This document shows, in pieces, positions 33,200-42,221 of a stretch of 64,000 bases of DNA. This stretch comes from Diadema setosum (Eukaryota > Echinodermata > Echinoidea > Diadematoida > Diadematidae): positions 13,624,401-13,688,400 of the forward strand of contig CM067067.1 of the NCBI GenBank assembly GCA_033980235.1, in the 5' to 3' direction. The first letter of the stretch is position 1. Each line of letters begins with the position of its first letter. The translations under genes were made by a program, and so were the position numbers. Under the pieces are notes generated by a model. It searched no databases, had not been told where the DNA came from, and worked only from the letters and a program-made list of their open reading frames with translations.

Positions 33200-33989
33200 G
33201 CTAAATCGTTTTGGGATGGTAGGAAATATGCAAGGCATGCTCAGTCTAGGGGGACGTACATCGTATATCAATGTCTGTTGTTCAACTGCTATAGCAAGGC
33301 GTATCTTTAAAAAAAAATTGGAAAAAAAAGTGTGACAAGTATTTAGAAATTCATGTTACCACATAGGTTCTACGTGATGTTGAGTTTATCATGAACATCA
33401 TCAATCAGTCAACATTATTGTGGATGCATAACGCTGTACATTTGTACCTTCTTTCTATGGTAAAACTGGAGCGGGGTATATTATATTCAAACTCAAGCGG
33501 AGGTGTCGAAGGAGTTATCACCCTTTTAAAAATCGATCGCCGTTGTCTTTTTTTTTTTGACCGCATACAGGCGTGAGCGTGGACCTGACGGGCTCGTATG
33601 ACGGCGCGATCTGGGCGACCATCGTGATCTACGGCACGGCGGGAACATGCTGCATGCTGGTACCCGTTTACCAGCGACTCTTCGCTCGGGAACGCTTCTT
33701 TCTTCTGTCTTCAATGAATAATAGCAGCTGTTGTGTGGGAAGCAAGGTAACCGACATCGAGAACGACGTCGACTTCAAGCGCGTAAAAGGTGCTGACGCA
33801 CAGCTACGCACTGATGACTCCGTGGTCACAGGAGAGAAAGTGGTCGGCGAGGCTACGAATATCGGCCGTGACGATACTCACGAGCAGGACCATGTGAAGG
33901 GGATATGGGTGGAGTCGTATGCGAGGGACTGTAACAAGTGTGATGTGAGAAGAGACCTCGTCATCGTTGAAAAAGTAACGACTCTGTGA
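21702..33989 (+). CDS. Monocarboxylate-transporter-like MFS protein (SLC16 family), six coding exons
   Basis: Joined exons 21702-21873, 24135-24431, 25800-26476, 26793-27018, 28212-28355 and 33571-33989 give 1935 nt in one frame, coding 644 residues plus TGA. The protein has 12 predicted membrane helices in two halves separated by a hydrophilic loop (about residues 196-355). Family marks are ERWGWVV opening helix 1 (a variant of the MCT motif, lacking the usual Gly), [17 protein letters not shown] in the position of the second MCT motif, and [11 protein letters not shown] before helix 12. Members carry monocarboxylates or related small solutes across the plasma membrane, often with protons; the substrate cannot be read here. 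The start ATG has A at -3 and G at +4 and directly precedes helix 1. An upstream in-frame ATG (21600) lies before the probable splice acceptor ending at 21624. The subfamily is not assigned. An ATTAAA at 34535-34540 is a possible polyadenylation signal. Confidence 0.88.
22225..22285. repeat. (ATTTTT)n and poly-G tract
   Basis: Low-complexity tract in transporter intron 1. Confidence 0.8.
22374..22624. mobile_element. MITE with GAAGAGTTTGTTCGC ends, copy 1
   Basis: Inverted ends read GTAGAGTCTGTTCGCAAAAA on the left and GAAGAGTTTGTTCGCAAAAA (reverse-read) on the right, continuing to CCGATAAGTCCA. A 4-bp ATCT duplication flanks it (22370-22373 and 22625-22628). It is 251 bp, intact and uninterrupted. 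The interior matches copy 2 (53153-54215) in opposite orientation. It lies in transporter intron 1. Confidence 0.8.
23920..24080. repeat. CA/CAAA-rich low-complexity tract
   Basis: Imperfect ACACA and AACAAGCAA runs lie just upstream of the second transporter exon. Confidence 0.7.
24135..24431 (+). CDS. Transporter exon: helices 2 to 5
   Basis: It codes residues 58-156. [15 protein letters not shown] begins helix 2, the short basic loop ERFNNR separates helices 2 and 3, and [10 protein letters not shown] precedes helix 5. The acceptor is AAAG; the donor is GTACGA. Phase is 1 in and 1 out. Confidence 0.88.
24874..25415. repeat. 132-bp tandem duplication, second copy interrupted
   Basis: TTATTCAG(A/G)CACCGTCTAC through GATTTCTT and GTGCTCT..TTTAATTCAAG occur at 24874-25005 without interruption. 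They recur from 25006, where the MITE 25043-25329 splits them. It lies in transporter intron 2. Confidence 0.8.
25043..25329. mobile_element. MITE with CCCTACTGGAAAGAACA ends
   Basis: CCCTACTGGAAAGAACA is mirrored by TGTTCTTTCCAGTAGGG. TT stands on both sides (25041-25042 and 25330-25331), while the uninterrupted sister repeat has a single TT (24909-24910). Many TTCACACTGTG-type words fill the interior. The superfamily is uncertain. Confidence 0.75.
25800..26476 (+). CDS. Transporter exon: helix 6, central loop, helix 7
   Basis: It codes residues 157-382 of the protein. [11 protein letters not shown] leads into helix 6, then a loop of about 155 charged and Ser/Thr-rich residues. This is longer than the 30-100 residues usual in vertebrate MCTs. 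Helix 7 begins near [11 protein letters not shown]. The donor is GTAAGA and the exit phase is 0. Confidence 0.88.
26793..27018 (+). CDS. Transporter exon: helices 8 to 10
   Basis: It starts [10 protein letters not shown] after CACACAG and ends in phase 1 before GTACGT. It carries the [16 protein letters not shown] helix and the next two membrane segments. Confidence 0.88.
27183..27480 (+). mobile_element. tRNA-derived SINE
   Basis: The head has an A box TGGCATACTGG (27194-27204) and a B box GAGTTCGAATCC (27235-27246) at tRNA-like spacing. The body contains CCTAGGTGTATGAATGGATA then CCTGGTA, a block resembling conserved central domains of invertebrate tRNA-SINEs. The 3' limit is uncertain and no poly-A was noted. 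It lies in the transporter intron between 27019 and 28211. Confidence 0.65.
27723..27756. repeat. Poly-T tract, about 34 nt
   Basis: Homopolymer T in the transporter intron. Confidence 0.9.
27801..27976. mobile_element. Foldback MITE, CAGGG...GTTTCATAAAGC ends
   Basis: CAGGGTCCTGTTTCATAAAG is mirrored by CTTTATGAAACACCCCTCTG. The arms continue with GCTGTTCGTAA and CAGTCGCTCGTAAGC pairing. CAGGG ends suggest hAT, but no 8-bp duplication is visible. Confidence 0.65.
28150..28206. repeat. (TTTTG)n tract at a splice acceptor
   Basis: About ten TTTTG units lie immediately upstream of the acceptor at 28211. Confidence 0.9.
28212..28355 (+). CDS. Transporter exon: helices 10 and 11
   Basis: It codes [14 protein letters not shown] through GYLLASVF. 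The acceptor follows a long (TTTTG)n tract that serves as the pyrimidine-rich region. The donor is GTTAGT. Confidence 0.85.
28580..29095. mobile_element. Degenerate foldback related to the 51285 and 32407 elements
   Basis: GAAACTTTAAAAGTTCATAA and CAGTCACTCAATCCATAT recall the inner ends of the elements at 32407-32931 and 51285-51838. The ends are too worn to place exactly. Confidence 0.35.
29440..30889. mobile_element. hAT-like non-autonomous element with internal tandem units
   Basis: CAAGGGCGCCGGAA is mirrored by TTCCGGCGCGCTTG. The 8-bp direct repeat TTCATACC flanks the element (29432-29439 and 30890-30897), as expected for hAT insertions. G- and C-homopolymer blocks stand at both ends. 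The interior is four tandem units of about 217 bp. No transposase frame is present. It lies in the last transporter intron. Confidence 0.75.
29980..30840. repeat. Four tandem units of about 217 bp
   Basis: The anchor TACAAAA(AG)TCCCTAC recurs at 30072, 30286, 30507 and 30724. Each unit also has GGTCGCTTCGCTCCCTCG-like text and GAGGATCTCACACCATCAC. Spacings are 214, 221 and 217. Confidence 0.85.
31771..31906. mobile_element. 136-bp foldback
   Basis: ATATTGACTGGCCTTGAGGG pairs with CCCTCGAGGCCAGTCAATAT, and CAATATTCTTTCAG words pair further in. The loop is about 8 nt (TCTTCGAC). It is probably a MITE relic. No clear target duplication. Confidence 0.6.
32407..32931. mobile_element. TTAA-type MITE interrupted by (TA)n
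   Basis: TTAA at 32403-32406 precedes AGGAAACCAAAACCCAAATA. The right end mirrors it as ATATTTGGGATTTTGTTTTC, without a clean TTAA after it. Inner arms share TTCACTGATGAG- and TCCAATTTTC-type text. A (TA)n array (32596-32700) sits in the middle. Confidence 0.6.
32596..32700. repeat. (TA)n microsatellite
   Basis: TA repeats with CATA/GTATA interruptions inside the MITE at 32407-32931. Confidence 0.9.
33571..33989 (+). CDS. Transporter exon: helix 12 and cytoplasmic tail
   Basis: [19 protein letters not shown] spans the conserved TGSYD motif and helix 12. A tail of about 95 mostly charged residues follows, ending at TGA 33987-33989. The preceding intron is 5.2 kb and transposon-rich. Confidence 0.88.
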
Positions 33990-34906
33990 GCTCACAAATA
34001 ATACGGGGCATTATCAGACCTCACTAATGGAATCAGGTTAAGCGATTTGTTTACAGGGCGTCATGTGACCTTACGTAACAATGCACATAACACATTCCTA
34101 CGATGTTGCCGATGTGGAAAAGAAATTGCCAACACAGCAAAATGTGCTATAACGAGATGACTTTCATGGTAAAGTTCACTATCTCATCAATGTCGTCATA
34201 GAGATTGTGTCCTACGTGATTTTTTTTCATTTCCAGTAGCAAATTATAATGTGCTACTAGTAGTCATTTACTTCACACAAGAAGATCTGGCACCTCTAAC
34301 GCCCTGTGCTAGGCAGTGCATCCAACATTGGATTGAAAGAATCTAACGTTCCAGATCGGCATAGTGACTCGAGAAGAAGAGTCATTTACTTGAAATTAAT
34401 CTTAATTACACGTAGTTATAAGAGAGTATAATAATATACTTTTTCTCTACACATGAGTATGAATGCAATCTGAGTGTATGTTTATGCAATTCTTTTGTTG
34501 TTGTTTTTTTTGCCATCACTAATTGACTTTTTATATTAAAAAAGCAGGAAGAAGAAACTCAAATTTCTGTGGACAAACTAGAAATTCCTGTGGACAAACT
34601 AGAATGTTGGTGGAATCTGCAAATCAATTTTGACCTGTGTTTGCTTTTCTTAGCTTTTTTTTTTCCATTACACCTGGGTCTTGTAAAGAAAATATACAAA
34701 CGATATGAGAATAAGCTTTCCTGTCAAGTAACAAGGTAGGTCTCTATGTATAAATCGCTAGTTAATGTTATTACAACGGTGTCCTTGAATGCTTAGCCAT
34801 CCTGACGAAGTCTTCCAACATACACCTACTTCTGATGTTCCCACCTGTGATTTACCTCCAACCTCTCACCGACTTTGTCCTCCTGCTCTCTCCTTCCTGG
34901 ATCATA
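33990..34906. other. Probable transporter 3' UTR and downstream sequence
   Basis: Sequence after the transporter stop. A possible polyadenylation hexamer ATTAAA lies at 34535-34540. Nothing else is recognised. Confidence 0.35.
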
Positions 34907-34910
34907 TTAA

Positions 34911-35278
34911 AGGGACTGTACAGTTGTGGATGAGGGGAGGATTCAGGTTTATAACATTCCTAGTGAGATAATGAGAAACCTCTTATGAAATATGAAAGAG
35001 CATGTAATTTTAAGGAGGATTCAACTTTTTTTGATGAAAATTGGTTTTTAAATGGCAGAGATATTAAAAAAAAAGCGACAGGCCACAGCTTTTATTAGGA
35101 TCTCTTTGTTTCACCTTGTTTTTGGAAATCTCAGTCATTTCAAAACTGATCTTCATCAAATAAACTTTTAATTCCCCTTAGAATTGTATGCTCTTTGACA
35201 TCTCATAAAGTGGTTTCTGAATATCTCGCAAAACATTAAAGGCTAAATCCTCACCTCAACCAGAACTGTACAGTCCCT
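34911..35278. mobile_element. TTAA-flanked foldback MITE, AGGGACTGTACAG ends (copy 2)
   Basis: TTAA at 34907-34910 and 35279-35282 flank AGGGACTGTACAG and its exact mirror. The whole 368 bp is an imperfect palindrome: AAAGAGCATGTAATTTTAAG pairs with CTTAGAATTGTATGCTCTTT-like text. It belongs with 12297-12681 and 58823-59221. Confidence 0.75.
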
Positions 35279-35855
35279 TTAAAGCACAAGTAAAATATTA
35301 GAATAATGTCTTGACACGTAAAGGCCCCGTGTTCAAAATGAGTTCTGCAAATGTGAATAGGTAATAACAGCATATATTCAGGAATTGTTTGATTGAAGAG
35401 TACATATATATAATATGCACCAATTATTCTCCACTCCTAAAAACAAGCAGACTAAAAACTCTTTGTCTGTTGTGATGTAATATGTAGTAAAATATGCATA
35501 AAACAAGCATAGCAACAGTAAGCACAACCCTAGCTGTAGCCAAGTGCACCAGCATATAAATAGCATGGCAGGTTTCTGCACACACTACTGCCAGCTTGGT
35601 GCTTTCCTTGCCAGACTCAGTATCCTGGAACAATCTCCTCACCTCCTCTCCTCCCCCCCCCCCCCCCAACATAGCAACGACTATCACATGATCATTAGTG
35701 TCTGAGAAGTAGTTTAATGAGAGCTGTCTTTCCTATCGCGAGTTTGTGCAAAAGTCAAGATAAGGTGCATAACAAAGAATTGTGATGCTTATCCCAGCCC
35801 ATCAGAGAGTTCCAGTCTTTGTGATTTGAAGACCTATTCACATGAGGCCCAGGGG

Positions 35856-36530
35856 CCGTATTCTGAGAGCTAATTAAGTGACTGATTAGCACTTAATTAC
35901 CGAATTGGTATTCTGAGAGCATGATTAAGTAGGGGATATATTAACTACCATAGTAACAAGTGTTTTGGCGGGAAGGACCTACGGGTTTGCGCGTATCACT
36001 GTGCATGCACCTCTGAGAGGACTTAATCACAGAGTTAATTACGAATCGGTATTCTGAGGGTGTAATTAAGTATGAAAGTTAATGGAAAACTTAATGATAC
36101 CAAAGAGTGTCATTAACTACTCCGATATCACGCATTACATCGTGTTTTCTCTGCCACAACGATGCTTACCGTCTTCGGTAACCGAGGAGTGGTTGAATCT
36201 TGTTATCATGGTATCCGTAGAATTCAGAGAAAAAAAGAAATACAGCCGATCTTCGAGGAATTTTGTCATTTTATGTGAGCAAAGAGGTTGAGATCTTTGG
36301 TGCGTAGGTGAGGGGTTGTAATCAAATACACCGGAGTGTGCGCACGGGGCTCTTGGGTTGTAATTACAGGGGGCGTGCAGGAGCGCGCATTGAGGGCATA
36401 TTTGCGCATGTAATCATCATTTTGGCTTCTAACAACGCGTCTGATTGGATGGAATAACAATTAGATGGGAGGGACCTAAGATAATTACAGGGGACTTAAT
36501 CATACCTTAATTACGTCCTCAGAATACCGA
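35856..36530. mobile_element. Element with repeated GTATTCTGAG..TAATTAAG subterminal motif
   Basis: CCGTATTCTGAGAGCTAATT on the left is mirrored by ACGTCCTCAGAATACCG on the right. The motif GGTATTCTGAG recurs near 35907 and 36049, each followed by TAATTAAGT or ATTAAGT. It is a non-autonomous DNA element of unknown class. Confidence 0.55.
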
Positions 36531-39500
36531 TTTTTTCTCTCTCCCTCTCTCTCTCCTTATAAATAAATGGATATATAACTTCTATATATAAATTTCCATT
36601 ACCATTCCCATTTTATGTTAAGTTTTATGTGCCACATTATTCTGAGACCACGTACAACGGAAGAATGCTTTTGGAAAAAAAAAATCTTTTTCAAAGCCAT
36701 TTAAATTTTTGCAGTAAAGCAATGTTGTAGACAAACTGCAAGCTTTGCAGTAATTTTAAAAAATTTTCATGAATTTCATAAATTTGTGATTTTCATAAAC
36801 ATACTTTCATAAATACGTCTGGGAGGCATGAATTTTTGAAGATACAACCTCGACAGATAATCAGAATTTACTAAACAAAAAAACACAAACTTATGAAACA
36901 GTTAATCAGTCATCACACATTATAATTTGTGAGGAATGGAATCCATGTGTGACATTTTCAATGTACTGTGGCCTATTGCAAATCATCGATCACTTTGTGC
37001 GCGGATGGTGTGTTTGAGCAAAATTTGTGTAAATGTGGCACACAGAGAACGGACAACACAGCTTCAAGAAAGGGAACAAACAAGCACTGACTTGTTTATA
37101 AAAACAGCCATGGTTTTGCATGTAATTGCTTCACAACTACACAAATAAGAACATGCAAATCAGTTCAAATGCTGTTAACAGTTCATATGAGCTTGAATAA
37201 CTGCACTGGCCAGTCCACAAATCACATTCCCTTTCTGAATTTACACAGATCATGACCCTTTTATTCTTTACTCATAGTAGCATGTCCTGAAACTCTATAA
37301 AGCAATATACAGACCGGCTCAATTATCTAGCGTATCTTATATTTCTTTTGACTTTTGATTCATATCTATATACATGTACAAGACATCTCACACATTGGAA
37401 ACTGAGAAGAACTGTCTAAAAACAAAAGGAAACAAATATTGTCAAAAATCAGTTCCACATACTGCAACAATTATAATGAGAATGGCACTATCAAAGTTTG
37501 GTATAAATTGTGTTTTTCAAATAACAGTTATATCTTTGCAAGTCTTGACAGGTCAGTCATTCAAAAAAAGGAGAGATCAAAAAATGCCAAAAACATCCAA
37601 GTTCTTAGGAAAGGAAAAGACAAGAGAGAGAGATTAAAAGAAAAACATTAATGTAACTAACAAAATGGGTAACAATGTTGCTGAGTGGCTTCCATACAAA
37701 TCAGTGGATATCACAACTATGATGTCTACAACTGCCATGTGAATTCCAACTATGCTGACCTAACAGAGACATAGAAGGCCAATAGACCATTTCACACCAG
37801 TGTAAACAGTTTTGTCGCTTTGTTTTGGCTATCTCGGCCATTTCAATGCCAATTTCAATCAAATAAATGCTGAATTCCTCTTGGAATTATATGTTCTCTT
37901 TTATATTTCATAAGAGGTCTCTCCTCGCATCAAAAAACTTTCAAACCTGAAGCCAGGTCTAGGTCTCAAACAAAACGATACCATCCCTTTAAGCTTTAAA
38001 AAAAAAAAAAAGGAAAAAAAAAAAAAGAGTTCTCCATTTCATACAGCAAATCTAACCATTTCTCTCTCCTCAGAAGCAAATGAGCTCCAGGAACAATTGA
38101 TCGTCAAGAAGCAAATGTACTCAGAACCCAGTCTTTAACATAGTGCAAAACATCGGGTATCAAAGTGTTACGACTCTGGAAGCATAACGATAGCACTTCT
38201 GACGAAAGAACATACATTTACATTTCAAACAACACATCCATTTAATTCAAATATATATATACGAAATTTCCAAGACACTTCTTCTCTTCCTTTTATGTTT
38301 TGCAGAATTCATTCAGTGATACTCTTGGTCAACAGCCTGAAACTTTAAAACATGATCAATCAAATTTTGGTTCATAATCTTAAAAAAAAAAAACCAAACA
38401 AACGATGAAGTTAACATTTAAACCAGGCACAGGACAGCAAAAGAGCAAAAATATTTACAAACCAGTCAATGGCTGCTTCACAATTCTTTGTTACATGTAA
38501 ATTGCCTTCTGAAGCAACCTGTGTCAAGACTGCAGTTTTAAATATGTCGTGATCAAGTACAACTGAAAGACACAACGAAGATGAGTTGGTTTGAATGCTT
38601 GTAATAACTGCTTACCCACAATGCACTTCAGGGGGGAATAGAACCATTGTGTACCATTTGTGTTTCCACTCATGTGGCACACTTCTAAAACCGACACACC
38701 TATCACACAAATAAATCCTTACATTGCAATTTACACACTATACAACCACGAAAGGACGTCCTCAAAAAATTAGCTGTGTTAAATATGGCAATACTATACA
38801 CTTTGTACAATACCTCGGGAAATAGCGTTTATGTTACAATCAAATCAGGGACATGAAGGCAAGTCAATTTCATTTTCAAATTACAAAAAAGAAACAAAAA
38901 TGAGAGGAATTGATGCAGCTAACTACTTAGACATATAATGTAAAATGTTAAGATACACCCAATAAAGGGCATTAAACTACAATCTCTTATTTCCATCAAA
39001 GGCAACAATATTTCATATCATGTAACATTCTTATCTCACTTTAAAGTCTGTATTCCAATTAGATTTACAGACTTGTAAAGCTGCTGTTGTTGTCTTCAAT
39101 TTTCCCCATCAACTTGCCAATTCCACGATCCCACCTCCTCATATACTATGCAGACACTGAATCGCTGAAGTTTCTACATCGTAAGTCTTACTTGCAACAC
39201 TGCAGTGGCGTGGACAAGGGTGAAATAAATTTCAACATGTGTGAGTACACGTGCCTGCATTGTAACATCTCTCTTATTTCAACACAGTGATCCCTAATGC
39301 AACATGTGCCATGATGGTAGAGCTCTCTATAACCTTGAGGCTGTTACCTTCCCAGGGTAGAGGGTGGGGCACTGGCTGTATGGAGGCTGATTCTTCTGTA
39401 AACTGAAGAAGATCTGAGTACTAGTGTGTGTGTACATGTGGGTGGGTGTGTGTGTGTACAAATCAAATGGGGCTCTCTTATTGTGTACATACATATTCAC

Positions 39501-39677
39501 TTGTGACCAAAATGTCTGCCCACTTTATACTGCCACCATTTTGTAGTCTCAACAGAGTACGGGAGTCAGGGGCTGCAGAACATTTTTCGATGGGGGAGGG
39601 GTAGTACACAAGGCTGGTTGGTTCATCAGCAGCCCCCCCCCCCCCCCCCCCATGAGAAGAATGTCCGAAAGTCATAG
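36531..39677. other. Gene-poor AT-rich stretch
   Basis: No convincing coding frame. A fragment of the TTAA/AGGG foldback family lies at about 37800-37988, with CCATCCCT and TTAA at its right end (37989-37992) and the left end lost. A-rich tracts lie near 37998-38025. Confidence 0.4.
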
Positions 39678-39890
39678 GTGTTCTTAATGCGCTCTATTTT
39701 TCAATATTTAATCTATTCTTTTAAGAGTCTAATTTGTGTGCTTGATGCGTGTTCTTAATGCGCTCTATTTTTCAATATTTAATCTATTCTTTTAAGAGTC
39801 AAATTTGTGTGCTTGATGCGTGTTCTTAATGCGCTCTATTTTTCAATATTTAATCTATTCTTTTAAGAGTCAAATTTGTGTGCTTGATGT
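39678..39890. repeat. Minisatellite, 3 x 71 bp
   Basis: Units start at 39678, 39749 and 39820 with GTGTTCTTAATGCGCTCTAT and differ at only one or two positions. Confidence 0.9.
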
Positions 39891-42049
39891 GTGTGTTTGT
39901 GTGTCTGCAGCCTTCGCAGCCCCTAGTTCACAGCCACTGAGAGTAGCTATAACACTTCATCGAGCAAGCACAATGGCTATACATACATAAAGTGATAGCT
40001 TGCATTAACAAAACTCTGGATGCTGTGAAGCTGATGTATTTGCACTTCAACCCATTCAGGACCCATTCCCATAGATACATGTACTTGCCCATGCATACAC
40101 AGGATTTGTCCTGAACAGGTTAACACAGGAAGTACCAGTTAGATCCAGTTTCTTTCTTTTTCCCCTTTTTCTTCTAAAGATTCTCCCTGTCTTCGCCTCA
40201 AGCTTGTAGAGCACAGCAAGACTTGCACATGTCCTTCACAAATTTGCTGCATTACTCCATACACCAGGCTTATACAAAAGACTCATAACAAAGCTAAGTG
40301 GACATGCTTTAAATACAAACAAAAGAGCAGTGTGTGGCATTATCTGGCTATGTATATTATCAACGACTCGCATGTCAAACTATCGTATTGTTTCTTGTAC
40401 ATTCTGATTTTTTTTTTTTTAAAGTGAAAATAAAGTTTGAATTTGAATTTTGAATTTAAATTATGGTTCAGCTGTAATGTCTGATGCCTCCTCTGTTTCA
40501 GAGTTTTGGCAGGCGCAAACAAATCCTGGAATTGCAGTAGATACACAGTATGCCCAGGGATAGGGCCACATAGATTTGGGGCCGAGGGGGAGTAGATCGT
40601 ACCAGTTTACCCTGCACGCTATGTGCCTTTTTGGCTTCATTGTGGGAGAAACACAGGACGGTTTTAATTGGAAACGCACTGAAGCTGCAAGAAATATAGA
40701 CTGATCTTTTTACTTGTGCACATGTCTAATGCCTAATTTGACAGGTAAAATCCAGTAGTAATGAGGAGGGTACTTGTTCTTGAAGAAGATTTTGATCTAA
40801 GCCATCATGAGATGGGGGGGGGGGCTGTGGGGAGGAGGGAGTGGTTGGCTTATTTTCCAAAAACTGAAGTCACAGCAACTCCAAATAAAAACCCTCCAAA
40901 TTGAACAGTGTAACCATTATGTAACATCCCCATCCCCCTCCTTAAAGCATTGCACGAAAGAGATTCTGCTTTATTACATGTAGCCTCCAACTCCAGTAAA
41001 GAAAGAGAAGTCACCCCCTGTGAATTTTAGACTGTGGCATAGCCTGAGCTTTGACCCCTGAACGCCTGGACAAATTATCATACAAGAGCCTTACGTATGG
41101 AGCATGGGGCTTAAATACATCACAGACCATGCCTGAAATCATGTCGTAAGCAGTGAATAATTTTTCCAAACGATGATCAAGTTTCTGCAACGGGAGAGGG
41201 CTGGAGAGTAGTGCTTACCCTTGGGAAGGAAAAAACACAAGGTGTTAGTTTACGGAGCTTCGGACTTCTCGTGGACATACATCGGTGGACCTTGCAACCA
41301 ACACAAGCTCTTCTCAGTGAGAGCGAGGATTTCTTTGTCCCTTTGACAACACACCAGAGTTATCCGTCATGCATGAAATCCTTCCATTTAAAAGATGCAA
41401 GGTTTTTTCCTCCTTTTCTTCCTTAATAGCATTTTTCTACTCTTTGGTGATTCCTTGGTGGCGTCTTGAATTGAATGGCTTATCCCCAAATCACCACCAA
41501 CAGAATGCGGGTAAAAGGGATGCTGAATGCACACACAGCAAATCTGTCTGACAAGTGCTGACTGAATCCAGATGGAAAAAAAAAATAGATAAAAAAAAAA
41601 ATAATAAAACCTTCAAACCTATCGCATAGGAGCAAATCTCAAAGTGTTTGGATTTCTCCCAATAAAGAATCATGAAAACCTCTTGGCTCTAACAATTTCC
41701 CCCCTGAAAGAAAGATATTATTCAGAGGGGTGAAGGCTCAGGTTTGAGTTTCTTCAGTTTGTCTCCCTCTACAAATGGAAATTTGTAGATTTTCCCCCCG
41801 TTGCATAAAAAAAAAAGAAAGAAGAAAAACGTTCTTCTCTAGTAGGTTTTGTTCCACAGCGTTCATGCCTTCCTTTCGTACAGTCGCCCAATGTGTGTGT
41901 GTGTGTGTGTTTTTTCAACTTTTTGTTAGCTTGTTTGTTGTCTGGGAATGATCTGCTCTGTGGAGAGTTTTTAGTCTGACACATTGGCATTTACAACTAC
42001 AGAAATTATGTTTGTAAGGGGGGGGGGGGGTGCAAGGACAAGGAAACTT
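39891..42049. other. Gene-poor stretch
   Basis: Homopolymer runs (for example poly-G near 40815 and 42019) and short open frames without recognisable content. Confidence 0.4.
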
Positions 42050-42221
42050 GGGGGGGCATTTCATGAAGGAACTTGTCGGATAAAATATCTGACAAGTCAA
42101 TTATATCCGACAAGTTTTGAGAAATTCTTTAGTCTGATTGGCTGATTTCCCAAAACTTGTCGGATATAATTGACTTGTCAGACATTTTATTTGACAAGTT
42201 CCTTCATGAAATGCCCCCCTG
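42050..42221. mobile_element. Foldback MITE, about 170 bp, GGGGGCATTTCATGAAGG ends
   Basis: GGGGGCATTTCATGAAGG mirrors CCTTCATGAAATGCCCCC. The arms pair almost to the centre through GACAAGTC and TATATCCGACAAGTTTTG. No clear target duplication. Confidence 0.75.
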
